Assembly (NCBI GenBank): GCA_907165275.2
Contig: OU015655.1
Coordinates: 5,840,501 to 5,904,500 of the forward strand
DNA: 64,000 nt
Direction of reading: 5' to 3'
DNA from: Zygaena filipendulae
Lineage: Eukaryota; Arthropoda; Insecta; Lepidoptera; Zygaenidae
The position numbers were made by a program, and so were the translations under genes. The notes beneath the pieces were generated by a model, which saw nothing but the letters and a program-made list of their open reading frames with translations, was not told where the DNA came from and did no database searches. Of this stretch, positions 34,955 to 46,500 are shown piece after piece; the first letter of the stretch is position 1, and every line of letters starts with the position of its first letter.

Positions 34955-35115
34955 ATATTATAAAGAGAATGGATTTGAGTTTCTGCATAGCTGTTTGTTT
35001 GTAATGTATTCACTGTAGTGGTTACTATAGAGATATTAAAAATTCTTTCACTTGTAGGAAGCTACGGTGTTACTGAGTGAGATAGAGTACTTTTTATCTC
35101 AGTGAAATATACAAT
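34955..35115 (+). repeat. Degraded 'ACTAATATTATAAAGAG' repeat
   Basis: ACTAATATTATAAAGAGAAT, then AAAAATTCTTTCACTTGTAG, GAAGCTACGGTGTTACTGAG and AGAGTACTTTTTATCTCAG, the same order as the copies at 4225, 42323 and 54834. Confidence 0.55.
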
Positions 35116-36249
35116 AAGTAAAATTGAAGCTTTGTAAATTAAGTAAAACCCTTTTTATTAAATCAAGCCTCGAATTTATCTAAATCACTGTTTACAAGTT
35201 CATTCTGCGATATACCTACTTAAATAGAGCCTCTGTTTATAATTTACAGAGGCTGTTCTTTATCCAGAATTATCTAAAGTTTCGTTTACTTGACACATAT
35301 ATTTTCATTTAAGAAGAAGATTGTTAATTGTGTTGTATTGTTGAATGTTTTATAACAAGGATGAGTGAGTCAGTGAGGGAGCTATCACTTTTTGAACTAA
35401 TGTATTTAATCGTATTTGTGTACATGTACATTTTGTAGGTAACAAAAAGGATCTTCCTTAAAAAAATAAATTTTATTTCACTATCGTCAAAATATGCATA
35501 AATGAAATTGTTAAACTCTTACGAATATAGGTACTCGTGTAATATATACACTTACGGAACTAAGCATTTAATATGTTGACTTTTCTTAAACAAAACGCAC
35601 CATTAGCTGTTGCATGTTATGTAGTGACTAGCGAAGCTTGCCTAAAAATATTTGAAAGAGTAAATATAATATAATTTATTCAAAGTAGATAGGTAGTTAC
35701 AATAATATTGAAATGAGTTTTTCGCAAAAGTTATTACTGCTAAGTGACGCATCCTTATGTCATAGATTTATGTATGTTGAATTAGAAAGCGGCTATCATC
35801 AATTGACAAACGGAATAGAATAGATTCGGAAATAAATCAATTTGTAATACGTTCAAAATAAAGTTTTTTCACAATGTGTGCCTTAGAAATGAACATTTAT
35901 TGCTTTTTCTATATTTTAACCGGCTGTTGAAATATATTCAATTGTGCCCGTGGGCTCGTTCACGTTGTACTTTGTTTTTATATTCGGTCTATGTTAATTA
36001 TTACTATACCAAAATCCTAAGCCCCTGAAATTCTCGTAACTTTATTTTAAAAGGACCATACTTACTTCCATAGAAAATATCACCACCCTTTTCATTTCCT
36101 TTGCGATTGAATTTCAACAAAGCTTTTGATGACCCTAGGCCCTACGTTAAAAAAGAAAGCTTTGTGCAATAGTTCAAGATTCTAGACCCGCAACGGTTTG
36201 GTCTAGGTGGGTCTGGGGATTCAGTCAGGATCTATTATTCTATATGCAC

Positions 36250-36560
36250 AGTATATGAGGCTTGTGGGGTGCCTTGCTTCCGCTTGCCGGCAAATGTTGA
36301 TCATTCGGAGCAATCGCACGCGGCAGGCGGAATGTTCACGTAACCGATAAAATATCACCGATCGTACTCATTGCTGTATAGGTTTTAACAGCCTTTTAAG
36401 ACGAAACGCGCCGAACCGCCGCTAGCAATAGATTACGAGCGTTAATTTAAAAGCGTTACGACTTACGGCCACATTTAAGAATAACGAAAAACACCACTTT
36501 GAACGATTGCGGAAAGTTCGAGCTAAGCGTGTAAGGAGATAGCAGCAGATATATTGCTGA
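36250..36560. promoter_or_regulatory. Moderately GC-rich, CpG-containing block
   Basis: GCTTGCCGGCAAATGTTGAT, TCGCACGCGGCAGGCGG, CACGTAACCGATAAAATATC and AAACGCGCCGAACCGCCGCT occur together in an AT-rich region without an open frame. The low-repeat, CpG-containing texture suggests conserved non-coding DNA. Function unknown. Confidence 0.3.
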
Positions 36561-37369
36561 TTGACTGTCTTGTGTTGATACCGGTCTACTCAGCTATTCT
36601 TATTAACTATATTGAGCAATTCTAATTTGAGAGTTAGACAACTATAAAAGAGCTGGCAAGTATAAAGATATAACCGTAGATTTTTACCATAATGACGGAC
36701 ATCGACATTGGAATATAAATGAATTGTAATAATTTCCGTCGACGCGTCGTATATGTACATGGCAGAGATTTTTATGTAGAGATACAATTTATGAAGTCTG
36801 CAAACTAGTTTTACTGTGGGGCTTTTGAATTCGAGACATCGTGAGTGAACCGGTGGTGTTGATCTTAGTGAATATCGTGACAATGGTTTGGAATTCATAC
36901 GCAGTGGTCGATGGCGGAGTGGCGCAGTGCAAGTACTGGACGGTCTTGACGCCGCCGGGTCAAACATTCTAAATGTTCCATTTGTATGACGCAATGTGCA
37001 GGCCCAACTGGATTTGTACTCGTTTCACCGACATTCTACCTGTATACTATGTAACATATCACTTGAACGAGATCGATTTTCTGATACCATCGGTTTAATT
37101 TGTTTCAATTCATGAAGGATGACCCAAAAGGCTTTAGCCAATATCTTTAACGTTAATTATGGAAATTTGATACTTTACTCAAGCTATTTAACCATGCAAT
37201 GCATAAAATATATTTATTTTATAAGCGTTTTGATCGTATTCTATCAACGGAAAACAAGTGTCTACGATAAACTTGATCTTTAAATAACAAATCGATAGAT
37301 TCCATTAATTATTATTTATTATTTATCTGTAATGGAATTCGACGGTTAATGGGCAAAGTATTAACGAGT

Positions 37370-37650
37370 TTGTACAGTGAAATGGTAAACGAACGGCGTA
37401 ACGCGTGTCACGACGTCCATCGCTGTACGGAGAGGAGAGGTATCTCGATCTTGTTTAACTAACGCGTTAAAAGACGCGGCGCGTCACAGAAGCGGTCGCG
37501 GCCCGCGACTGATGCGAGCACGCGGCTGCGAGTGGCGGCACCTTGCTGGTAGCAGACAGCTTGGCGCGCCACTTTTTATAACGTATTTCTTTTTTCTTAA
37601 CAAAAGTCGAACGTCTGAGTAGGCGGGGGGGCTGAGGCGGAAATTGTGGA
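37370..37650. promoter_or_regulatory. CpG-rich island near the SLC6 gene
   Basis: AACGCGTGTCACGACGTCCA, AAGACGCGGCGCGTCACAGA, GGTCGCGGCCCGCGACTGAT and AGCTTGGCGCGCCACTTTTT form a strong local GC peak about 0.7 kb beyond the 3' end of the SLC6 gene. The minus-strand frames over it (90-97 codons) lack any family feature. Possible promoter or enhancer of the surrounding transcription unit. Confidence 0.35.
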
Positions 37651-38321
37651 CTTTCTTTTTTAGAGCCTCCAAGAATGTAATAAAGATGTGTGTAACTGTC
37701 AAACTTGTAAAAATATAGATTTTCCAGTTTTGGAACATGATATGCAACGCAGCCATTCAAATCTCGTATTCAGCAACATAAAAACGTGATTTAAGAGTAG
37801 GTATCGTCTCTTTAGCTAGCTAATGGACCAAAGTGTATGTCTAGACTTGCAAATGATACAATATGTATGCAGTTTCCTTTCAAGCCTCTACATAATTTTA
37901 TACAGAAGTTTTAATTGTTGTATCTTGCAATATATAGACACACATCTCTATTTATGAAACCAGTTTATTAACAAAAATCTATTTATTTTTTGGAATTAGG
38001 TACCTACTGACAACTGTCACATAATTGCATACTTGATTAAAATTTAGGACCTCATGTATTACATTATTATTTTCGGTGGTGAGTCATAGGTCTCAGCATA
38101 TTACGTAATGCTCAATACTAGTTTAATTTTATAATCGCCATAGCCAATAATATATACAATGACTCATAACTATAGCAGCACACGTGGCATTTCAAAAACC
38201 TTCCTACAACGTAATGAACATGGTAATAAATTTAATGACAAAAAATTATCGTACATTGAATCCAATATTGGCTGTGATTAATTGAGTCAAATAATTTACA
38301 TACAAGTAAAACTTTAAAATA

Positions 38322-40133
38322 TTAATAAGCAGAAGTGGTGCGTCTTTCAGCAAGGCTCACTCGTACGTTAGCCCTTCTCTGCCGCGCCAAGATGCCAGCC
38401 TGCAGATGGTACTGCCGATACATGTACTCCTTGGTCATGGCCTGAGCGGTGAACATAGCCCGGCTTCTACGAAGCAGTTCGCTATTTGGCCCCCAAGTCG
38501 AGTCCAATTGTATTGATTTCCAAAACGTTTCCTTACAAGCAGCCACTAATAATTTAACCAACAATGTTCCTATTATTCCACTAAAAAAGAATACCAATAC
38601 CGACAAGCCAATAATATCACTGGCAGAGCCAACCGTCGTGGTGTATTGATAGTAGAGTTCTTTGAAAAACGAATAACCTAACACACCGACGGAGAGCACC
38701 CAACAGATTTTCATGAATATGTTTGGCTTTATACCTTGCATGAAATGAACGTCTTCAGAGAGCTTATCTAAGCCATAGCAAAGAATGAACACAATGCACT
38801 CAATTATTGCAATGAAGCAAGACGTTAAAATCGTGAAACGCCTAAAAGCGTTTCCTAGTACATAGATACCGAAGTAGCTCATCGTAGGTATATTAATCAA
38901 GAAAAGTGTTATTATTCCGACAAAACTAAACAAGCCCGGGTATTTAGCAACAGTCTGGCTTCTATTCGCTACAGTTTCAAGCAAATTATAAAATATAATC
39001 ACCATAGTTCTCATACCTAAAACAGCATTCGAACTGAACATTACCACTAGGTAGAATGTTTTGTTGTCGTATTGCTTGAAAAATATTGGTATTTTTTCAA
39101 ATAACAACGACAACTGTCCGCTCATGACGTTGTAAAAACTGTTTTCGTACTCGTAAGCGAAGGGGCAGGTCATCATGGCAGTGGTGCAAACGGTTAGAAT
39201 GGTGAAGACGACACCCGTGACGACAGTGATGACGGAGTTGGCGTAGCACGGGGAGCGGAACGCAGTACTTGCAGCCAGGTTGAATGGCAGCCCCGAGCCC
39301 ACGCTGATGGTGTGCACTACCAGCTGGATAACATTAGACAGGCGGAACTTCTCGAGAAACATCTTGAAATCCCCGTCGAATGCCTCTCGATACTTTGACA
39401 CCAAACCCTTTTGAAGCATAGATCCGATCATGAGAATCATATAACCCACTTTTGGATATAAAATCAATGTCCAGATAACCCATTTGAGTGACCGCTGTCT
39501 CTTGAAACAAGAGATAAAAGTGATGATACAAGCCAGAGAGGAGGCTAGAGATACCCGCCACGTGATGTTAAATTCACTCTGATCCGATTTCAGCAAATTA
39601 TATCGCCGGTACTGATACTCTGGAAACGTTTTATACAAATTTTGACAGAAACTAAAATGTTCTTTACTTTTAACACAATCTTGGTTTACCGTATAATTGT
39701 AAGACATTAAATCGCAATCATCGGTCCCCCATTCTCCACATAGATAATATGGTATGGGATTTTCGAATGTAACTAGTAGGTAATGAATTATGAAGGATAC
39801 CATCATGTGATTGTATACGAGGATTAAAATTTGCCATATTATAACTATGTAACCGATGTGAGAGAGGCAGGGTCGAATTTTCCATACGTCTATGTTGTCT
39901 CGACTGGTGAATTGGCTGACCACCATTTCCATGTAAAAAAGTGGTATCCCCAAAAAGATGTAGATAACAAAATAGGCAAAGATGCATCCTGTAGTACCGT
40001 GGGTGATGGCTTGGTGGGGATAAAGGTTGGTTGCGGATAAGCCAATGGCCTGACACATCAACAGCTTGAGGTAGAATCCTCGCGTTCCTTGTTCCACTTC
40101 AGTTGGAACTCCACGTACATTACGGGGATTCAT
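38322..40133 (-). CDS. SLC6-family transporter-like protein, intronless, 603 aa
   Basis: A complete single-exon frame with about twelve hydrophobic segments in the SLC6 (sodium/neurotransmitter symporter) pattern. TM1 and the following region (GIPLFYMEMVVSQFTSR, 62-78) match the family's GxPLxxxExxxGQFxS block. The large second outer loop has the paired cysteines C132 and C140 (LCGEWGTDDC) and sequons at N146, N189 and N357. TM6 is recognisable around SVGSGLPFNLAAST (277-290). WGP appears near the C-terminus (547-549). Length is normal for the family. The start is firm: an in-frame TAG lies 15 nt upstream. The hallmark TM1 segment is changed (see findings), so ion coupling may be lost and the substrate cannot be guessed. 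It sits on the opposite strand inside what is probably a long intron. Confidence 0.88.
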   Translation of the reverse strand: MNPRNVRGVPTEVEQGTRGFYLKLLMCQAIGLSATNLYPHQAITHGTTGCIFAYFVIYIFLGIPLFYMEMVVSQFTSRDNIDVWKIRPCLSHIGYIVIIWQILILVYNHMMVSFIIHYLLVTFENPIPYYLCGEWGTDDCDLMSYNYTVNQDCVKSKEHFSFCQNLYKTFPEYQYRRYNLLKSDQSEFNITWRVSLASSLACIITFISCFKRQRSLKWVIWTLILYPKVGYMILMIGSMLQKGLVSKYREAFDGDFKMFLEKFRLSNVIQLVVHTISVGSGLPFNLAASTAFRSPCYANSVITVVTGVVFTILTVCTTAMMTCPFAYEYENSFYNVMSGQLSLLFEKIPIFFKQYDNKTFYLVVMFSSNAVLGMRTMVIIFYNLLETVANRSQTVAKYPGLFSFVGIITLFLINIPTMSYFGIYVLGNAFRRFTILTSCFIAIIECIVFILCYGLDKLSEDVHFMQGIKPNIFMKICWVLSVGVLGYSFFKELYYQYTTTVGSASDIIGLSVLVFFFSGIIGTLLVKLLVAACKETFWKSIQLDSTWGPNSELLRRSRAMFTAQAMTKEYMYRQYHLQAGILARQRRANVRVSLAERRTTSAY

Positions 40134-41035
40134 TTTTCGAGTGCACTATTTGTAATTTTAACCTCAAAACATTTATTCAATAGGCTGTATTTAACTTATT
40201 TCACAGCCATCTAGTAATTACAAAAATTTTAACGTCATAATTTTTTTTTCATAATGTTTCTCACAAAGCTTGATATTGAGAAAATCAATGATATCTATTT
40301 ACACTATTTTATGTTAATACATGATTTTTTGGTTTCATTTTGTATCTTACATTCACCAAGATGAAAGATAATTGATAACTGCCTAGGTATGTCCTATTCC
40401 AGGACCTAAAGTAACTGTACAAATCAATTTTTTTTTCTAATTTTATAGTTCCCGCGTGAGCCCCAAAATTCACGCGAAAAAACTCGCTGGTACAATAGTA
40501 GTATGACGACATCAAATTAATTCATTGTATAAAATATATTATAATAATTAATTAATTGAGATATATAAGGATATCATTTTAATTGATCGAAAGGTAATCA
40601 ATTACTTTACGCACACCGGTTTTTAAGTTATATTTATAGAAAAATATATTAGTTGACCATATACATGATAGTAAATTTGTTTTATTTTTTATTATTTACA
40701 GTTATACGTAATGTATACGCAAACGTTGTACGCACATTTTATTATATAGAGTGTGACTTTCTCGGTTTCTGATTCGAATATAAACAGAATGTAAATAAAA
40801 CTTATTATTCTGTATCATGCTGAAAAGCACTTCGTTGCAAATTTTAACTCATTTTTTTACCAAGCAAACCAAACGGAGAAAAAAGGAGGCGGTGGATACC
40901 ATACAAATGTTATAAGGATTAAGTAGTCCAAATGATCAATGAACTTACTAGAAGTATTACAAAAATAACATTATTATTTAATTAAAAAATTCCATAATAT
41001 TATGTATTAGTTCATATTTCATATTCTAATACATA

Positions 41036-42304
41036 CGAGGGCGGCACTAAAAAATATTTAAATGTATTTATTGCTTTTCGAAGTATTCTCCGCAAAATTT
41101 GACACATTTTTCCATACGATGGAACCAATCATTGAAGCCACCATTCCATTCGGAAGTTGGGGTCTCCAAAATGGCCGTTTTGTAGGCGTCCACAGCTTCT
41201 TCAGGTGATGAAAATCTCTGACCACGCAATTTATTCTTTATTTTAGGGGGAAAGTACAGAAATCACTAGGGGTTAGGTCGTGGCTGTACAGCGGATGGTC
41301 TAATAATTCTATGTTTTCTGTTTTCTTGCTCTAAAAACTCTTTTGTTCTGTGCGCGGTGTGAGAACTCGCATTGTCGTGATGGTGGATGATGCGGCGGTT
41401 GCAGTTCTCTTTACGGAGTTCAGAAACGACCTGTGGCAAACAGATGCTAGCATACCATTCTGCATTAACCGTTCTTTGTCCCTCAAGAGGAATAGTCGCA
41501 ACATGGCCGGTTTTGGAGACAAACGTGGCCACAATTTTTTTTTTTGAACACTCCATGAGCGAACAATTTTTGTTGGCTTTAACTCATTTTCGAACACCCA
41601 AACTCGTGACTGGTTTTTGTTTCGGGTTCGTACGCATATACCCAGGATTCGTCACCTGATACGATGTTGTATACAGCATTTGAGGATCCTGCGTGCAGTC
41701 TTTCGAGAGTTCTAACGCACCAAGTAACGCGAGCCGCTTTTTGCTCTTCACTGAGCAAATGCGGTATCCATCGGGAAAACAACTTTTTTACACCTAATTG
41801 TTCATGTAAGATTATTTGTATTTGACTCATGCCAATATCTAAAGTTGCCTGAATTTCGCGGTATGTCACATGTCGATCTTCCTCAATCAGCTTACGCACA
41901 GCATCAACGTTTTCTTGGGTGACTGCAGTTTTTGGACGACCTTGACGGGGATCATCACTGAGCTTGAGACGTCCACGTTGAAATTCAGCAAACCAGCGAT
42001 AAATTGTGTTTTTGGATGGGGCTTCATCACCAAATGCAGAAATCATCCGGTCAACACACTGTTTTTGTGTTAAACCACTTCGAAAGTCATAATAAATCAT
42101 CGCTCTAGAATTTTATCGAGTCAATTCCATTTTCTCAACGACTAAACAAGTTTGACAAGACCTTGTGACAAGACCGAAAATCTTTTTTTAAATAAATAAA
42201 TGGTATTCGATTTTTAAAACCAAGGAGTTTTCAATTAAAAATAATTTTAATATGGCAGGAACAGTGGAAATATTCCATTCCCGATACTTTTAGTGCAGCC
42301 TATG
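41036..42304 (-). mobile_element. Mariner element with both ends, TA-flanked
   Basis: The ends CGAGGGCGGCACTAAAA and (inverted) CATAGGCTGCACTAAAA match at 13 of 17 positions and are flanked by TA on each side (41034-41035, 42305-42306), the mariner target duplication. At 1,269 bp it has the usual mariner length. The interior carries a transposase on the minus strand. The imperfect terminal repeats indicate decay. Confidence 0.88.
41055..42100 (-). pseudogene. Mariner transposase, frameshifted
   Basis: The intact N-terminal 173 codons (from ATG at 42100) carry the helix-turn-helix half: SAFGDEAPSKNTIYRWFAEF, DDPRQGRPKT and the linker RWIPHLLSEEQK, then the first catalytic Asp in VSGDESWVYAYEP. 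The frame then shifts near 41590 and again near 41550. The catalytic core continues (VATIPLEGQRTVNAEWY, HHDNASSHTA with the second Asp), shifts again near 41320 and ends with LYSHDLTPSDF (third Asp), WFHRMEKCVKF and GEYFEKQ. At least three frameshifts make it inactive. The WVYAYEPETK and RHVTYREI blocks resemble mellifera-type mariners; subfamily uncertain. Confidence 0.88.
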
Positions 42305-42322
42305 TACATCTATACTACCTAT

Positions 42323-42870
42323 CTATACTAATGTTATAAAGAGCAAAAGTTTGTGAGTTTGTGGGTTTGTGAGTTTGTGACGTTGTAGGGTGTAATCTCT
42401 GGATCTACTCAACCGATTTTGAAAATTCTTTCACTTATGGGAAGCTGCAGTGATCCTGAGTATCATAGGGTACTTTTTATTCTGGAATTCCCTCGGAAAC
42501 TCCGTTTTTACTGCGGGTAAAACCAAGGTGGAATGACTATCTCTAGATCTATTGAACCGATTCTGAAAATTATTTCACTTATAGGAACTTCGTGAGTTTG
42601 TGATATTGTAATGGGTAATCTCTGGATCTACTGAAGTGATTTTAAAAAGCTAAAGTTATCTTGAGTGACATAGAGTACTTTTTATCCAGGAATTCCCGCG
42701 GGAACTCCGGAGTTTGTGAGGTTATAATCTCTGGATCTACTGAACTGATTTTAAAAATTCTTTCGCATTCAAAAAGCTGCAGTGATCCTGAGTGACATAG
42801 GGTACTTTTTATGCCGGAATTCCCGCGAGTACTCCGAAATTACCGCGGGTGAAACCGCGGGGTTCAGCTA
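42323..42870 (+). repeat. 'TATACTAATGTTATAAAGAG' repeat with internal triplication
   Basis: It starts 17 bp beyond the mariner. The block TCTGGATCTACT(C/G)AA, GAAAATTCTTTCACTTA, GATCCTGAGT...ATAGGGTACTTTTTAT, GGAATTCCC recurs about three to four times with changes. The end CCGCGGGTGAAACCGCGGGG, TTCAGCTAGTA is intact. Longest copy of this family in the window. Confidence 0.68.
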
Positions 42871-43261
42871 GTAAATAATAAATCGAATCGTGATTCCACC
42901 CGACGGCGGTCCGGTTTAAATAAATACCTATCTTCTCTACAATCCTAAAGGCCCAGAAATTTTCTTTTTTATGGCTCCAACGCTTCTGAAAACAGTGTAA
43001 AAAAATCAGGGCATATAAGTGTGTTACACATTATTTTAGAGTATTCAGCTTGAGCTTGATTGAGCTTGCGCTACATAATGTGAGTAGGTACAATAGCAGG
43101 CTTCTTCAATATATGTATTTGATTAAACATAAATAGGCTGGTAGAATAATTTAATATTTAATACATATAGTAAGATAGAGTGTAGATATCATAATCAAAG
43201 AATGGGCGGTTCCATCCCAAGTGTTGTAATACTTCATGTAACATACATATGCCATTTTAAA

Positions 43262-43560
43262 AAGCTTAATAAGTTAAACATTGGTTGTTGACCGGTGGAG
43301 GTGGTAGCGAGTGGACGGCTATGTCGGGTTATTTATTCGATATTTCCATCACTGTGCACTGTTCAGCAACCACTTTGTTTTTCGAGAAAGAAGCTACTTT
43401 TCGAGAGAGAACCGTATTTTATCTTGGGGAAAAATTTAACTTGTTATTGACGTTTCGCCATAATTACTTTCATTGCTAAAAATACATACATTGGCAGAAC
43501 TCAATGCAATAAATCGCGATAGATTGCCATAATTGAAGAAGAAGAAGAAGAAGTAAAACT
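43262..43560 (+). repeat. Degraded interspersed repeat related to 51990-52270
   Basis: Shared blocks in the same order: GGTTGTTGAC, CGAGA..AAGC, CTTGGGGAA..ATTTAAC, ATTGACGTTTCGCCATAATT and a trailing GAAGAAGAAG run. Both copies are diverged. The family was not recognised. The 64-codon frame inside is incidental. Confidence 0.5.
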
Positions 43561-46500
43561 TTTTTTTATATATGACAACAAAGCTAGATCTCTTGCAGGG
43601 AAGTTATTGGGCATAGAAAGATAATACATATTTCTATCACTTTGCGTCAAGTTATCTACGCATTTTTAACTAAGAATCATTGATACACTAAATAACCAAG
43701 ATACACACTCAGAGATGCAAAAATGATATATTTTATCATTGGACGTATAAATGTCTTTACAAACTGGAAAATGGACTTATACCTACAAGTTTTTGGTCAA
43801 TACAATTTGGCGTGTGAGCGTTGTGTGCATGCGCATAAGCACGAATTCTGCTTATTCAGTCAAAATATTTTAATAATGTTTTTAATTTTTAATTTATCTA
43901 TCAACACCACTTTATGTAGATCCATTTGTATGGAACTATTAGTAAAGTAAGAGACAATTACATTAATGGTGTATTTTACACGATTTTTTGCCAAAAAAAA
44001 ACTTAGCTACAAAATAGCTTTGCATTCGTGGAGTAACATTTTAAACCGATAAACAGGGTGGGCAGGTGTCGGCTAGATAATGAAATTGCAACTGATAAAC
44101 GTATTGCAGTTTCACTTTGGTTATGCCTACCTATGTTCAGATACCAGATTGGGACTAGTAATACTTGAAATGCTACTGTGACTTTAGAAGGCTTTCGCAC
44201 TTGTGTAGCTAGTATGACTGTGGATAAAATATTATATGTATTATATTTATAGGCAGTAAATAATACAATATAGGTAAAATGATTGATTTCTGGTCCGCTT
44301 GGAGGACACAGATTTCTTTTTTGCCCTGACCTGTTAATTTATATGCCTTTCCTTCATAACCTGATAAAAAAATTTAACCCTTGTGTATGTATAAATAAGC
44401 AAATAAACTCAATTGAATATCCGCGGACAGTCCATCCTCTACGGTTTTAGTGTAGGATAACTTGGCCTAATGCACTGCCATGCGCACAGACAAAATTATA
44501 AAAGAAGGTTTACGAAATAAACAGTTATGATGTTTGTCAAGACTATTTACTAAACTTATAAAATTTAAGATGACCATTAATAGGGTATGAAATGAATAGG
44601 TTCGAAATCCGAAGTTTAAAATGATTTTACGAAATGAATTAAATAAATTTAAAAAATAAGTATTAAATCTAAACCGTGTACTTATTTAGCGAAATATTAT
44701 AATAGGTATAAATGGTATAATGCATTTTTTATTTACAGAAACGTTTTTTATCAGTCACGGCGTTATCTAATCGATATTTCTGCAACGTACCAACGCCAAA
44801 CGTAGAGATAAACTCGTAAAACTGACTATTTTGCAGACCTCACCTTTATTTGCTGACCCATATTTGGATTAAAGTTAAAAATATTTTTGATGTAATAGTA
44901 CAATATTATGCAGACGCCACTTCGTACGCTTTTTTGTTAGGATACTTGGTGATGCCATTGTCCAGTGTTTTCTTCTACAAAAGTATATTACTACTTCTAA
45001 TGAAGAAATTAATATTCAAAAACTTTGTTTCACTAACTTACTGCAGAAATCAGGGAAATTGTACGGTAAAAATTATAAAGCCACGACAGTGGTAAGTACT
45101 ACATAAACCAAATAATTGTTATATTATTTATTATTCAAATAACTATCTTTTATTTACATGTTATAAAAATACCTTATCATCCGAATCCATTATTAAAATT
45201 CTCATATCTAATTGATTACCATTAAAGATTTTGTATGAGTACAATTAGTACAATCGGTATCTATTGCACAGTAGTGTGCCAAGCCAAGCTCTAGCCAACG
45301 CTCTTAGTATATACCTAGACGACCCCTGCATTCTAATTGCATTTATGACTGCATACGACTATTATATTAAAAGGCTACATACGAAATATGAAACTTTAAA
45401 TGTACCTACAGAAATTAAATAAATTACTAGTCTGTGTTCACTTATCGACTGATCAATCAAATTCGATAGCACTTCCCGCGGAATCGATACTTGGACGATT
45501 TATGCAATTTATTGGAGAGTATTAAAGGAACTAAATATTATTCATGGTGTGACACCATTCGCTTGTGTTCTTATAGGAAGTTGTGTAGCCGCCTTATCGC
45601 CTTGTGCAAACACTGCGCTTATAAGCCGACGACGCTGACGGGCCGCTATTGATTTTGACTGATACCAAATCATAAATAAATTATTATTTCAAGTAGGTAC
45701 AGACGATTCTAACTTAGATTTTCATCACAAAGAACATATTAAATAATAACATTTTGATTTTTCAACCAAATTTGACACATATAATTTTTATTATTTCAGA
45801 ATGATAGAAATTCTTTAAATAAAATTCCAAACCTATACCTCAACATTATGCGATCTAGCTATTTGTACTATATGTTTACAACCTCTATAAATTCTAAATT
45901 GATATGTATAACGTTCGTAAAACACCAAGGTCTTATTTGCATTAGACTATACAATCATTTTATAGCATTATAAGAGTCATAATAATAGTACTTATTCTCT
46001 CTTATTCAGTCGTTTGAAATATAACGTTATGTAGCGAAATTCAATTCAGTAGATGTATGCATTTAGTAATCTTGTAATAATAGTACAGATAATAATATTA
46101 CATGAATTATTTTAACAACAATCAATAAAATACTTAGGCACATATTTATTTACCTTATCGCAATTTTATTAACATACCTAAACCGTAGATATAGAACTCT
46201 TAGCAGAATCGGCAGTGGGTACCTACTTACCTACTTATGGTGGTAGTTAGTTTCGTTAGTTTTCTTTCCTTCACGTCGAAAATGACCACTTTCCTAATTT
46301 GTTTTTATATACATAAGTACCTACTTATATGAGTTATAGTTCCCGAGGGAATCAATAATAATGAACTATATGTGCAAACCGCATATTGTCATTCAACACT
46401 TATAAAGAGTCAGGTAGTCCACGCTGACATCTTTAGGATGTTAATAAATTTTCACATTATCTGGAACGCCTTTCCAAACATAAATTGTAATCATTAAATA

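Noticed and set aside
36590..36994. 134-codon minus-strand frame
   Set aside because: No recognisable motif, and composition changes midway from GC-richer to AT-rich intron-like sequence with no splice or promoter context. Listed as unproven rather than as a gene.
37467..37760. 97- and 90-codon minus-strand frames over the CpG island
   Set aside because: Two overlapping frames of similar length in the same GC-rich DNA with no motif. Neither is favoured, and no start or splice context supports them.
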